A stretch of 64,000 nucleotides of DNA from contig NC_090133.1 in NCBI RefSeq assembly GCF_040581485.1, positions 8,122,001 to 8,186,000 of the forward strand. The letters are read 5' to 3'. A program made the translations under genes and the position numbers. Each line of letters starts with the position of its first letter. The first letter of the stretch is position 1. A model generated the notes under the pieces. It searched no databases and was not told the DNA's origin. It saw nothing but the letters and a program-made list of their open reading frames with translations. Below, piece after piece: positions 50,235 through 62,483 of the stretch. This stretch comes from Linepithema humile. Its lineage: Eukaryota; Arthropoda; Insecta; Hymenoptera; Formicidae.

Positions 50235-51892
50235 CCAATATGATCCATATTTTTCTCTAAAGATTTTATTAAGAGACGTTGGGGCTCGCATGACCCTGTA
50301 TATATGTAAATAAAAGTTCAATCCGGATTAAAACAACTGTCGCGATCCGAGCATACCGAGCGTCATCGAGCTGTCGTCGATGCGCCTCGTGGAACTATGC
50401 ACGGCACGCTCGGGGATAGAAACTCGCCGCGAATTTGCACGTGTGCGGATTAACGCGCGCGGTGCGATGCGACGCAACGCAACGCAACGCGCCGACCGAG
50501 TACGTAAGCTCTATGGAACGAGACGACGGTGGGCGGCTCGTGTGCACGCCGTATGACCCATTAGGCAATGAATGTGGAGGAGAGAGGTGTCCTATAGCTG
50601 CTATTATCGCGCGTATATCGACCCTGCCAATAGCAGACGCGTACATGTACGCGGCGTCTATCCTTTCGTAACACGCCCGAGCTATAATGCGGCGACTTAC
50701 TGCGACGATCGCGCTGGCCGGAGTGATCTCTAATTCGATGATTAACGGTTAGATTAATTGGCCAGCCGTCGTAAATCCAGCACTCCGCCGACCGTACGTC
50801 CCGCAGACCCGTTCGCGCAATCGAAGCTTTTTTTTTTATCGCAACTGTATCGATCGCTATATTTATTAAAAATTACGCAAATATTCTGGCTGTCGATATA
50901 CCAGATTTCGCGCTTGATAACGCGATAAAAATATGAGTGCGTAATCAAATTTTCAGCTCATCCGAGAGTTGTGGATAAAAATATCGCGGAAACGCGAATC
51001 GTGTTCCAAATTTTTGCATTCGAACGACCGAAAAAGACCGAAAAAAGAATGCAAAAATTACAGAGCGTGGAGGAGTGTTGCGTCACAAAGTGCATCGTAT
51101 AGTTGCGCACGGATTCCAGGGGATACTCGGCTGCGAGTTTGCGCTAGGTACGCTAAGGAAGCCCAGAGACGCCGCAATGCCAACATGTTGCCCGAAGGAA
51201 GTTTACCCTGTCGGAAGGTGACAAAAGCACATAAGCCTTAATTGGTCCGGCCCGTATGCACCGGGCAAATAGTATCGCTCTGTAAACGCGAGGCGCGCCG
51301 AGCGAGCCGGCCATAACCATAGTGTAATCGCTCTCCCATATCTGTCGTATCTGGCAGTTCGCGTCGCTACGAGTGCCGGTCGTGTAAACCGCCGGCCGAG
51401 GACGGTTGCCAATACCCTTTACTTAGCGATGCATCGCAGCAGAATTACGAGGCCTTTCGCACACAACATAGATTATCCATCCGGCGACCACGCCTACGGT
51501 AGCTCGAATATTATGTACGTATGTACACGCGCTCCGTATCATAGGCCATAGACGATGCCGCCTCCCCCCAACTCGAGTCCACGCCGCTCCCGATCCACCA
51601 CAATCTGCAGCGAACCTGTCGGGCTAATATACCAATCGATAAGACGCTCTCTCACCAGGATCACGCGACGACGATCTGACCGAGTTGCATGCGTCTTTCT
51701 CTCGAGCGTATTATCGAATGTGCCGTGCTCACGTTCGCGTGCACGCCGAAAACAAGTACATTATATTTTGCAAATTAATTACGTCCGGTTAAATTTGTGG
51801 TTCCCGCGCGAAACACTGCTACAGAAAGTAAAATTTATTCGAAACGACTCAAAAGTTTTAGAAAAGGTCTAAATAATAAAAAAAATTGCTCA

Positions 51893-52339
51893 CTATATTT
51901 TCTTAAAAAGAAACGTATAATTGTGTGAAAAATAACGCGATAATATCAAGGTGTAAATCACAGGTTTGATTCGCTTGCAGCGCGCGTCGGTTTCCAAGAA
52001 ATGAATGGCACAGTCGTTAAATAACAGCACGCTTGGCAACAAAAGTTTTCGTTGTAACTCTTTTATTCCCATCAGCATACCGTGTAAAACCGTGTATGCA
52101 TCGTTTCCATCAACTAATAAGCGTACATGAATGAGAGTAGATACACTTGTAGTATCGATAAATCGCGTCCCTTTGAATTCTGCGTAGTCGTGGTTCGCAG
52201 TACTTACGTTATTGACAGCATCGGGTATCCACATCAAAGCATGTATTTGCGTCGCATGATTATAGGTTAATAGTATAGATATGTGTTTGTAGGTGCGCGA
52301 TACATGGCAGTAGGCATGGCGTAAAACGAGCAATATCAT
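51893..52339 (-). CDS. ORF of 148 codons, unknown product
   Basis: True ATG at 52339 and a stop at the 51893 end. It lies in DNA that is not GC-rich, so its length is less easily explained by a shortage of stop codons than that of the CpG-rich ORFs. There are no low-complexity segments. A consensus-like donor (AAC/GTAAGT, minus strand, 52207-52202) sits inside, after residue 44, so only the first part might be coding. No domain, signal peptide or family is recognised. Confidence 0.15.
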   Translation of the reverse strand: MILLVLRHAYCHVSRTYKHISILLTYNHATQIHALMWIPDAVNNVSTANHDYAEFKGTRFIDTTSVSTLIHVRLLVDGNDAYTVLHGMLMGIKELQRKLLLPSVLLFNDCAIHFLETDARCKRIKPVIYTLILSRYFSHNYTFLFKKI

Positions 52340-52851
52340 CTCGCGCGATAAACCGCATACGGTTTGGAAAATATATTGATTAATTCGTTCGTTATAATTT
52401 TATATGCTAATTTGTTTATTCGGTTCTGTTTAATGATTCACAGTCCAATAATGCAGCACTGATAACGCGAGACCAGAATAACTTATTTCTTCTCAAAGGA
52501 TTTTTCTTCATATATAAATTGCACAGTTTGCGGTTTCACGTTCGCGATCGACGGTGATGAAACGAGTTTCAGATATACGTATGTCGATCAATCATAATTG
52601 TCAAAAAGACTTTTAAACGATCGACCTTTCAAAGTTTTAATTAACACCGCGCAGTCTGGCTTTATATTTTTAATTTAATCACAAATATTTCAAAAGGTTT
52701 ATTAAGTTTGACAATCGATATCCGCTTTCTTCTCACGATATCCTCACAAGGTTCAGTCCATTCGATTCGCTTTTGCGATCTGCTACAAATTATTTGCGGC
52801 TAATTTGACAGGTGTCTCGCGCGAAAGATTTTGCCCGGGCGAAAGCAGCGG

Positions 52852-52869
52852 CTCTCTCTCTCTCTCTCT
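52852..52869 (+). repeat. (CT)n run ending in a hairpin
   Basis: A CT run followed by TCG and AGAGAG, so the last six bases can pair across a three-base loop. Confidence 0.8.
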
Positions 52870-53297
52870 TCGAGAGAGTATATCGCGGTCTCATCTCCAC
52901 GGAAAGAACAGCGGCAGCTGTGATGGATGGACTGTGTGTCCGATGTGATAGCGTAAATTTGCGCCTTCTCTCCCTCGAGTTTACTGCCATAAGATCGAAC
53001 GGAAATTTCCCGCTCTAGCGAAGAAGGGCGCAAAATCCGCCCCATTCGATGCGACGTGGCGAAATGTCATTCTGTGTGCCAAGTCTGTCTTCCTGCGTTA
53101 CCGAAGTTCGATTCTTCTCCGCTGAACGAGCATTCAGAATATCGCGGGATATTGCCAACTGTTCTTATACCATTTCTTCACCATCATTTCAGTCACGTTA
53201 TCGTTACGACTTTTTGCGAGTAATTTCGCGTTGGGTTACAATTTGTCATATTGTAAAGTTCGCTCCTTTGTCCCTTTGTTAAACCGACACATTTGAC

Positions 53298-53319
53298 TTT
53301 TTGATACAAATATCAAAAA
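53298..53319. repeat. Perfect 9-bp inverted repeat, 4-base loop
   Basis: TTTTTGATA at 53298-53306 and TATCAAAAA at 53311-53319 flank CAAA. Function unknown. Confidence 0.75.
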
Positions 53320-56249
53320 CATCTCTCACTCAATACTTTTCCATTTTATATTTTTGCACATTGATATCATGCAGATGATGTAAATTTAAATCAACCAGAA
53401 TCGCTGTGGCACTTTTGTCACACCGCTTCCACAGCTTTGTACACGCGAATGCGTCTGCTTTTTGTGATGCAAAGCGGCGTCGAAACTAACGGATAAACAA
53501 GTAACTCGTTATAGTGACGCATGCTGGGATGACAAATATTGTGCGTGACGCGCGCTCACAGAAAACTTTTCCGCACCATTCCTATTCATGTAGGATCACT
53601 CTGCACATTCCGGCCCCCTTCTCTCTGTCCCTGTGTACTGCAGCTTTTTTCAAATGAGAGCAATTACCGCTAACAGAATAGTGCATGAACCCGCACCATA
53701 ATCTCACACAAATTGTTGATTCCATCGGAACGAAAAAAAATAATATTCAGTGTGTAACACTCTCCAGAGGTATGCGTCTGATATAAATTGCTTGACTAGA
53801 GGGACATTTTTAATCCCGTCATTCGTCATCGTTATGAGGAAATGCGTTCTAATGAAAAACAGCGCAATTACGTCGTTCTAATTACAGTTAATTCCCACCG
53901 AGACACCGAGAGAAATTTAATCCGCAATACATTTGCTATGCTAAGACAGCTTTTTGCGATTCTTATTTTCGATTTTTTCGATTGTTTGTGAAAATCTGCA
54001 TCTACATAGTTTTTATTTAGAAGGAAGTTTGATAATTTTCCATAATCATTTACACATCCCGACACATTCTCTCTTACGACCGAATAAAGATATTTTTTAG
54101 CGAAAGAAAACTTGGGTAGAAGATCGGTATTCCACTATAACTGGCGAAATGTTTTACGAAATCTGCGTTTTGAAATCCTGGCCTCGAAGAATAACTAGAG
54201 TCATTCCTTTCAACTCATTTTCTTTCACGACGTAATTGCAGGCGGTGCGCCTGTTCCGTTGCGTATGCAAAAAATAAATAGCCATAACGAGAACGGGAAA
54301 GTTTGCAGTTGTTGTAGCGCGCAGCTGCGTACTTTAAAGCTCGCAAGACAACTTGAAAGTGCTAATTCCGTTTCTTTTTTTCCCTTTCTTTTACACCGAA
54401 AGAGACGTAGCGCTCCAAGCGCGCCAGTTACATTCTTTTCTGGAGCGCGTACGGCGCGCTCTTCGCCCACACTCGGCTTTCGCGCGTGAATGAAATAGCA
54501 CGCAAAGTCGCGTACAGCAGGTAGTACGTGAAATTCCACGCGAATAGAAATTCCCGTAGAAGAGAAACGCGCGGCGCGGGCGATTTATGCAATTTGTAAA
54601 TTGACGCGCGAACCATGACGCATCCGGCGCGCGGTATCAGGAATTCCGAAGTACGTATTTTGCATAAATTTCAGGCACAGACTGTATCTTAAACAGCCGT
54701 TTATATTTTCCCTCGCGGAGCGCGCGCATACGCTCGCGCGCTGACTGTGCCCTATCTCCGGTCTTTTCAACGCGCATTCGTTTTGCATGTGCTCATTTCT
54801 TTTGCATGCAACCGACTTCTTCAAAGAGAGATCCCGGTCTCCGCGGAAGACGCTTTTCCTATTTCGCCGAGCGTGCTCTTTAACGAACCGAGTTTCCTTA
54901 CAAAAACGTCCGGCCGTCATCGGACAATGTAAAGCATTCGAAAGGCACCGAACACACTTACGCCGCGCGAACGTGCTCGATAAAAGTATAAACTTGTTAG
55001 TCCGAAAGTATACCTTCGAAGCCGGATTCCCAGGCAGTTCTCCGGAGCTCCGAATGAAAAGACGAGGGTCTTCGACGCCGCTGAGAAATTATTAAACTTT
55101 TATCTGCCGCACTTCTCTCGCGATGGAAAAAGAACCGAGATCACGGACGCGAGATATTAAGTAACGATAAAACGACGTCCATTAAAATTAGAAATCTCAT
55201 CGTTCGCGAGAGACCGCTCACATTTATATTCCCCATTCACGGGGAAAACTTTCGGACCCCGCGCGCGGGAAAATAGAAGTGCACGACGCTTCCGAGTTTA
55301 CATTTTCAATAATAAACGCGCACCGAAAAGTTGATAGAAGAAATTTTGTAGAAGAAAAGTGGTCAAAAATAGACTGGTGTATTTTTGCGAGAGAAATTAC
55401 AGCGGCGCGGCGCGACGGCAAGCTTTATTCTGGGAGCAAATTTTCAGATTCGTCGCATCAAGGACAAATGGCACGTTTTTGTCCCCGGACTTTCTAAGAA
55501 GGGGCTCTAAACACCCCCAAAATAAGCACGGGGGGTGAAGAAGAATAAAAACAAAAGCGAGAGGCCGGAGTGACGTATTGTACCCAGCTATTGTCCTCAT
55601 CCTCGCAATATATCCTCTTCGCTTTCCTGAATCTTTTACTCCTTCATTCAGAAATGCTTCTGCCCCAGCATCAGGCCGTGCCATTGTCGCCTCGTAAACA
55701 ATTTGCTACCGTATTCCCCGATCGCGACTATTCCCGCGAGTCCTTAAAAAACAAAGAGAAGAATTCGTGAAGAATGTCCAGAGACCTCTTCGCTCGGCCC
55801 TATACAGTTACTATAAATCGATATACAATATCCGGAGTATTATCTGCTCCAAGTTTTGATCAAAGTTTAATGAACGACCGTAGTGTTAATAGTAACCTAA
55901 TTACGTTGTTGGAGTCTGAGCTAACAGAAATGGATGTCATGTTACGGTAAATTATTCCGTGCAAAGTTAAATTTGCAAAAATATTTTTGGACGCGTCGAG
56001 TGCTCATTTGAAAAGTTTACATTAGAAGTATTGCATTTATAGAACTTCAACCTGATATTTTATGTAGAACTTGGATTTTACAATTAAACGCGAAGCCGCT
56101 TCGTTCATCTCACAATCAGCTATAATCTGCAATTTCCGCTCGCTCTCGTAACAGTTCGGCGTCAATTCCGCGTTCTGACTGTCAGAGCCAGCAGTCTAGT
56201 CGGAGATGGTAGCATGATCCGGTAGCGTAATCCGCCGCTTGATTTTACG

Positions 56250-57041
56250 CTAAATTACATCAGTGGAATAAATGGAGCGCCAAAGACACCGCGTTAATTT
56301 CGCCGAAATTACGGCGACACTAGCTGGAGAACTCCTCGAGAAAGCGAGCGCGTTCGATCTTGACGTGTACATTCGATCGTTTGTGCGCGACTGAATCACA
56401 CTACTACCGCGCGTGTGTGACGCTGCACGCACGATCGCTTCGACTAATCTTGCGAACGTCGCGGTGAAATGCGCGAAGTGCAAGCGGGAGTACAAGTCGG
56501 AATCGGAGTGCACTCCGACGTCGATTGACGCAACCGCGATGAAAAGAGGGATCGAAATTTTCCAGGCGAATCCTCTCAAGCGAGTCGCACGCTTTGCGGC
56601 GCTTTCCACACGATCGATGCATAGCGGGCGTGCATATATATACGCGCTATGTGCGATCGAGAGACGCGGGTCAACGAATTTCCCTTCAGCCCGCCGGGGC
56701 CAACTTCCTTCGGAAACTTGACTCGCATCGACGCTTCCTCCCGACATTTTCCACAGTTCCGCAGAGGACTCTGACGATAACTTTAAATATTTGAAGATCC
56801 GTGCTTTCCATCTGGTCGGCTTCCACTCGATACTCGGATGTTTATCCGCGCGAAAGTCTCTCCTTCGCCGTCCTCCTCGCGCTTTTCGAGCAAGAGACGC
56901 TTTTGTTAACGACGTGAATCGAGGGGGGGATTTCGGGCGGGCTGCTTCTTGTGTCTTTTGCGACGCCGGGGGTTCGAATAGACGTCGAATGCAAGTTTTT
57001 GTCCGCTTTCTGTATTTTCGCGGAGAACGCGCGCGCGACAT
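56250..57041 (-). CDS. Longest ORF in the window (263 codons), unknown product
   Basis: Starts at a true ATG and runs 263 codons to a stop at 56250-56252. The product would be strongly basic at its N-terminus (many Arg/Lys in the first 75 residues) and Ser/Ala/Arg-rich after that. There is no membrane segment, signal peptide or domain I recognise. Three overlapping frames on the opposite strand (56413-56721, 56594-56794, 56791-57051) are also open, which points to stop-poor CpG-rich DNA rather than selection on this frame. An alternative is part of a real, lineage-specific gene. Confidence 0.15.
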   Translation of the reverse strand: MSRARSPRKYRKRTKTCIRRLFEPPASQKTQEAARPKSPPRFTSLTKASLARKARGGRRRRDFRADKHPSIEWKPTRWKARIFKYLKLSSESSAELWKMSGGSVDASQVSEGSWPRRAEGKFVDPRLSIAHSAYIYARPLCIDRVESAAKRATRLRGFAWKISIPLFIAVASIDVGVHSDSDLYSRLHFAHFTATFARLVEAIVRAASHTRGSSVIQSRTNDRMYTSRSNALAFSRSSPASVAVISAKLTRCLWRSIYSTDVI

Positions 57042-57563
57042 CTTATGTTAGTATAAATCTTAAGCCGCATTAAAGCCGATCGCAAACAACGTAACTCCAA
57101 AGCAAACGCATACAGAGGAAAAGTGGAGACAGAGAAATGCGAAAAATGTGGAATGATGCTTGGTTGAGATATTTTTTTTCTTACAGCAGGAATATTTAAT
57201 TTGCACGGAGAAATAGATAGTTCAGATTGAAACTTCTAACTACGTAAAGACGTATATAAAACAGCTGATGTAAAAGTTGAGCGTCGTCGAACGCTGCGGG
57301 CTGCTCGAACGAAATGCTCCTCTCTCGAATCGAAGTAAAGTCGTCAAATTTAATGCTACTTGTATTTCATGCACTCCCTTCGTCCACTCGAGCGAATAAT
57401 CTCCGAATTCCCTTCACCGAATTATGGTACTCGATAAACAGTCGTTGAAACGAGAAACAGCAGAATCGGTGGAGGAAAGCAAAGTACCGGCGCATTCAAA
57501 GCAAATTCAATACTCCGCGGTGCAAGTGATTTAGCGAAACGGCAAACGGAAATCGAACGGGGG

Positions 57564-57583
57564 AAAAAAAAAAAAAAAAAAAA
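57564..57583 (+). repeat. A20 homopolymer
   Basis: Twenty consecutive A residues following GGGG. Confidence 0.95.
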
Positions 57584-57744
57584 CATGAAATCCAATTACG
57601 CAAATTCGAGCGATGTGACGAAGATGAAAGCGAAGGGAAGGAGCGTGTATCTCGCGGGGTAGCAAAATTTACCATGCGCGGCTAATAAGCTAAGTATTCG
57701 TCTCTGAATATCTCGCACGGGGTCGACGAAGAGGGATGGGAGGG

Positions 57745-57774
<30 letters not shown>
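57745..57774 (+). repeat. (GA)n microsatellite
   Basis: A GA run with one AAAG interruption. Confidence 0.92.
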
Positions 57775-57775
<1 letters not shown>

Positions 57776-60700
57776 TTCACGAGAGGACTCGAAAGCTGTC
57801 GCGTGAGATTACGAGTACGCGAATGAAGCTTGTTACTAGCGGAGCGGCACGACTCGCACGATATCGGGAAGCGCTCATCATTTTTGCTACGCTCTCGAGC
57901 GCGACTTTACGTTCGAGTTGCAGCTCCGCGGGATGAATAGTCGGCTTAGAGCGGAATTTTCATTGAGCCCACGGCATAATTCCCATTTGACTAACATCGC
58001 GAGGCTTTGCCGGAAAAGAGAAAAGAATGAGCGGAAAGGTCCTTTCTCTTTGCCATTTTGCAATCGCGATTTCCCCGGTGGGAAACTGTCGGGAAATTAA
58101 TACCATTCGAGCGTACAAAGGGATATTTCGCGAAACGATTTCTTTCTCTTTCTCTCGGAAATATCGAATGCACTTATTTCACGACGTCTCGACTTGCTGA
58201 CATTTTCCAGAGTTTTGCAGAATTTTCCTTACATCCTCGATGATGCCGTGGTCGTTGCAGTAACTTTTTTTTTTTCCCCTGGCCTCTTTGTCGTAGATTA
58301 TATCATCGCCGAGTAAATTTGCTAAGGATATTACATTTTCATATGCAAACAAGGGGGCGTCGCGCGTTGTTCCGCGCGCGTTTGTCTCAAGCTGGCTTTA
58401 TTCCGTGGAAAATTTCCTGTTTACCGGCTACAACCTCGCGGGAAAAAAAAGCTGGGTTGCCCTTTGATCTCGAGCCGTAGCCACGACCTACTTTTACCAT
58501 GACTTTCCCGTTTCCGTACCGGAATTTTCTTTTCTAATTTCACGTCGGGAAAAACGCGCGCGACACGTAGACCGCGCACACCGGCGCGCGATAAGATCGT
58601 TACAAAATTATATTAATCTTGTTTTCGTACATATGTTATTATCAAAGAGCGGAGCGTAATAAAGTTTTCGCTGCGCATGAATTTTATTATAAGAAAAATT
58701 CTCGCCGATAGCGCAGTTTTCGTTAGTGGAGCCGTACGTCTCGCGTATCCGTCGGGCATATTAATTGGATCTGCGAGGCGCGCGCCTTGATAATTATCCC
58801 CGGTAATTAAAACGCGCGCCATAAAATTCACGGGATTTACATCCGCGAAACACGCGCTCGATTAATTAGAACAAATCCTCGACACAAATATTTCGCGCGC
58901 GGCACAATATTTCCCGTCGCGTTCGCACGGCCGAGCGCCCGTGCTTCTTTCCGCCGACGAGAACTTTTTCCCGACGTAAGTCTCCATTACGGAAATCCCG
59001 CGCTCGGATGACACGGTATTTCCATCCCAGAGGATTCCGAGAGCCAGAGGAGAGCCTCGCGCGTTGCAGCGTTCGGAAGGATCAGTAGGAATCACTTGAC
59101 GGTCCTTGGGGAGCCAGCGGGATGATATCTCCTCGCGAATTGAGGGAAAAAGGAAAGGGTAGGCAGCGCGGGAGGCAAAACCACGACTATCGTAGTCGGA
59201 GCGTTCGTTTTGCGGGGTTGTAGACAGCATCGCGCGTGGTACGCGCGAGTACCATTAGAAGCGGGACGCGGGAAAGTAGCGTCGGGGCGTACGTCGGACG
59301 TCGGTGAGTTCCAGGCCGGAAAATGTAGTCGCCATTAGCGCTAATACTTGGTCCGAGACGCTCGGGGCGTGCCGGTTGTGCCATTCGTGAAGCTCTTGCG
59401 GCGGCAGGAGGAGAGAGAACGGAGGAAAATAGATTCGCCGGCTTCCGTTGCACGGTAGCAAGTATGCGCCGAGTAGTGCGTATATTACAGGCGAACTCTC
59501 CCTCTTTCGCCGAGAAGTAATCCCGTTTCGCATGACCGCCGGATGTAGTCCGAGAATGGAGAGCTCATTTCTCGTGGAGTGTATAAGAGAAAGCTTGGGC
59601 CAATAACTGCTAAGCTAACCTCGGCTAAATTTGGCAACGGGCTACGGGAGAAAGGTATAAACTAAGCGGAACTAAATCAAACACAAACGCTGTTGTAAAT
59701 AACTTTTGCGATTAAATGAAAAATTCAATTTTATTATTTATTATCGGTGGACGATAATAGATGTATTTTCTAAATTCAATTGGCTTTTATAAATTGATCA
59801 AAATATCAACGCGACTATTTTGCAATCCTTATTCTAGTTATTATAAAAGGTATTTATAATAGAGACAGTTAAGAGAGACCGGTATTTATTTATTTAAGAA
59901 ACAGATAAAATCAACTTAAATGTTAAAGTCTCCACTATTGAAATTGTAGATGATTCGATACGAACTTTAGAAACAAGTTTCCGTGGACTTTATCTCGACT
60001 GCGGATAAGAATCTCATAATATTTTTCTCATTAAGCTTAGCATACTAGTGTTCCAAGTTTCCATAATCACTTATTCATGTTCTTTACATGTCGATTATCT
60101 CTATTTAATCAAAGATAAGAATATCTTGAATGAAATATACTGAATTATAGATATACATAGATGTACTAAAAAATTAATATAATAAAACTCGACGTTGATC
60201 AACAGATACGACAAATAAATAAACGAACGCATTAGTTTGATTATTAACAAATAAATTGTTCGCTATCGTAGAAAAATATAACGTTGCGTTCGACACGTTT
60301 GAAACGGCGCGCGGCGTAAATTAATTCGTAAACTCGTTTATATGCAACATCACTAGCAGCCAAGGCTCTTTGGAGTGGACGTGTTCCCTCCTTTGTGGGT
60401 TTAGAATTCCATTCCTTTCGAGACTGTGCGAATCCTGGGAAAGGGACTCTCGGATTTCTATTCCGAAACATCAACGGCGGGATACAACGGCAACCTATCT
60501 CGCGTAAAGCGTCCCCGGCCTGCATTCCTAGGAGCTTGGTCTCCACGGCGCTTAGTTATCGGGATATACAGCGCGAAACAGGGCGCTCCGACAACCAACA
60601 CACAAGCGACGAGAGAGACGTCGGTCCGAGAAACACATTCCAGTCGAGTGAGAGGTGACTTGAGTCCGGGGGCTTCAGATTCCATCGGCGCCTCCGGCGC

Positions 60701-62468
60701 ACGGATAGCCCCGTTGGAGCACTTGGTCGTCCTTGTTGTCATCGTCATCGTCGCCGGCTGTATCTCGGCCGCATCTCTCGGCCGCGACAATAGCCAGAGA
60801 GGCGAGAAAAGGCAGCAGGTCCGAAGGAGCAAGTCTTAAGGATCGTTTGAAGAGATGGAAACTCAAAAACCATTACTGCCAGCTGGAGGCCGAAGGCGAA
60901 AGGGGGAGGGCGGGGAAGGGGAGAGAAAGCCATCAGAGCCATCAAAGCCACGCGCTAGTCGTGCAATCGGCCGGTTAGTATTGGTCCTGTCCGCCTCGTA
61001 GTTGGCAGTAAAGGGGAAAAGCATCGAGAGAAGGGTTGGCAACTGAACGATTTCGGGCTCTTAGAAATCGTTAATTGCTCCGTCCGCGCGCGAGAGGAGG
61101 CCGCGGAAAAGTTTTACGAGCGCTGGCATGACACGTCTCGCCGATCTCGAAAAAGCTTACAGCTTACGGTGGAGCCGAATAAATGCGCGCGCGCATACAC
61201 CAGCAAAATATGTGATTCTGTCGTCGGTTTTCGACACGCTCGTCGGCGATGTTACGGCCGCCCGTTGACCAATTTTTCAGCAACGATCGGCCGCACCGCG
61301 ATTCAACGAGCGACGACGTGATGTATGTCCGACTGTAAACGAACTTGGTAACTTTTTGCTTTTACGTGCTCCCACTGGCGCTCATTATCTTCCCTGCAAC
61401 ACGCAGCAGTCGCACGGCAGTGCACGATTTTTCGCACGAAACAGAACTTTTAAATATTGTAGGAATTACTTGGCAATAATGCGCATTTATTTCTAAAATT
61501 ACATAGAAATTGTATAGAATATTCACCGTCAACGGGCGACTTTTTCTCTATTCATTTATTCGAACGTCTGAATGCCAGATTTTCAAAACTCGTAAAATTC
61601 ACGATAGAAAATCCCGCGAATTTGTAAATAGGAGCTCGCGAAATTGTGAGGCTCCATTATTTATTTCTTCCGTATCCATCTTTGTCGAGCGAATACTCGA
61701 ATGCACATATAAAAGTTATGATTCGCGATTCTCGGAAAATCTTAAGTCTTTTAAAGCTAGAGCGCGTCCTCGTTTTAAAAGCCCGTAGCTTCGGCGTTTG
61801 ACGATCGTTAAAACTTTGCAGAATTGTTGGAAAGTTTATAAACTGGCGCTTATAGCTCGGCAGCGCGCCCATTATAACAATATCTGCCCGTTATTACGGA
61901 AATGTATTTAAACTGCTTGCCGATAGCGTACAAAGAAACACGCTACAATGATAAACGCGTGGCATCGGGATCATTTCGTGTCGTAGCTAACTAATTCGCC
62001 GGCCACTAATTACAACATAACTCCACCGATGCTCTTTATGCGCACACAGGCGCACCGCACGATTTTCATACTTCAGGCATCGCGTGCGACTATATAATTA
62101 GGAGCAAACGTGCAGTTAAAGACAATTGGACGCCAGGGATGATTACAAGAAACTTGTTATAGCTTCCGTTGCGAGCGTGCCGGACTAACGGGCGGTATCG
62201 TTCCTCGACGATTACGCTTATACCGCTGTTTGAGTGAATCTTACCGTAAACGAGGAGCATCCGGAAACTTATAAAGAAAACTTTCCGTCCGAATAAACCA
62301 AAAAAATCAATCGTATGCCGGGCGAATTAAGGAGCCGGGAAGAAAAAGCGATTCGGTTCGAAAACGTAAACTTTTCCCAGAAAGCAAAAAGACTTCTGTT
62401 AAAGTATAGCCAATTGAAAGTTTTGCACAATGGGAGAGCTAATTAATCTAACGCGGGCACGATATCAA

Positions 62469-62483
62469 TTTTTTTTTTTTTTT
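62469..62483. repeat. T15 homopolymer
   Basis: Fifteen consecutive T residues. Confidence 0.9.

Larger units (their letters stand above)
46791..51892. other. Gene-free stretch with homopolymers
   Basis: Nothing supportable as a gene. It contains a 14-bp perfect palindrome at 46921-46934, a T/CT tract at 47.34 kb, an A29 run at 49.52 kb and a T17 run at 50.22 kb. GC-rich frames at 48.16-48.51 kb are Pro/Arg/Ser-rich and unrecognised. A short CAACG triplicate lies near 50.47 kb. Confidence 0.55.
52340..56249. other. Gene-free stretch
   Basis: Nothing supportable as a gene. It includes a CT run with a small hairpin at 52.86 kb, a perfect hairpin at 53.3 kb, CpG-rich DNA at 54.4-55.4 kb, and a CACCCCC/GGGGGTG stem at 55512-55537. 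Overlapping frames on both strands have no recognisable domains. Confidence 0.55.

Noticed and set aside
59200..59310. Untranslated first exon ending at a GTGAGT donor
   Set aside because: No TATA, initiator or downstream promoter motif could be matched; a GTGAGT word alone is expected by chance.
60244..60546. Ankyrin-like EGTRPLQRAL stretch in a minus ORF
   Set aside because: One short resemblance without the repeat's helix pattern or neighbouring repeats.
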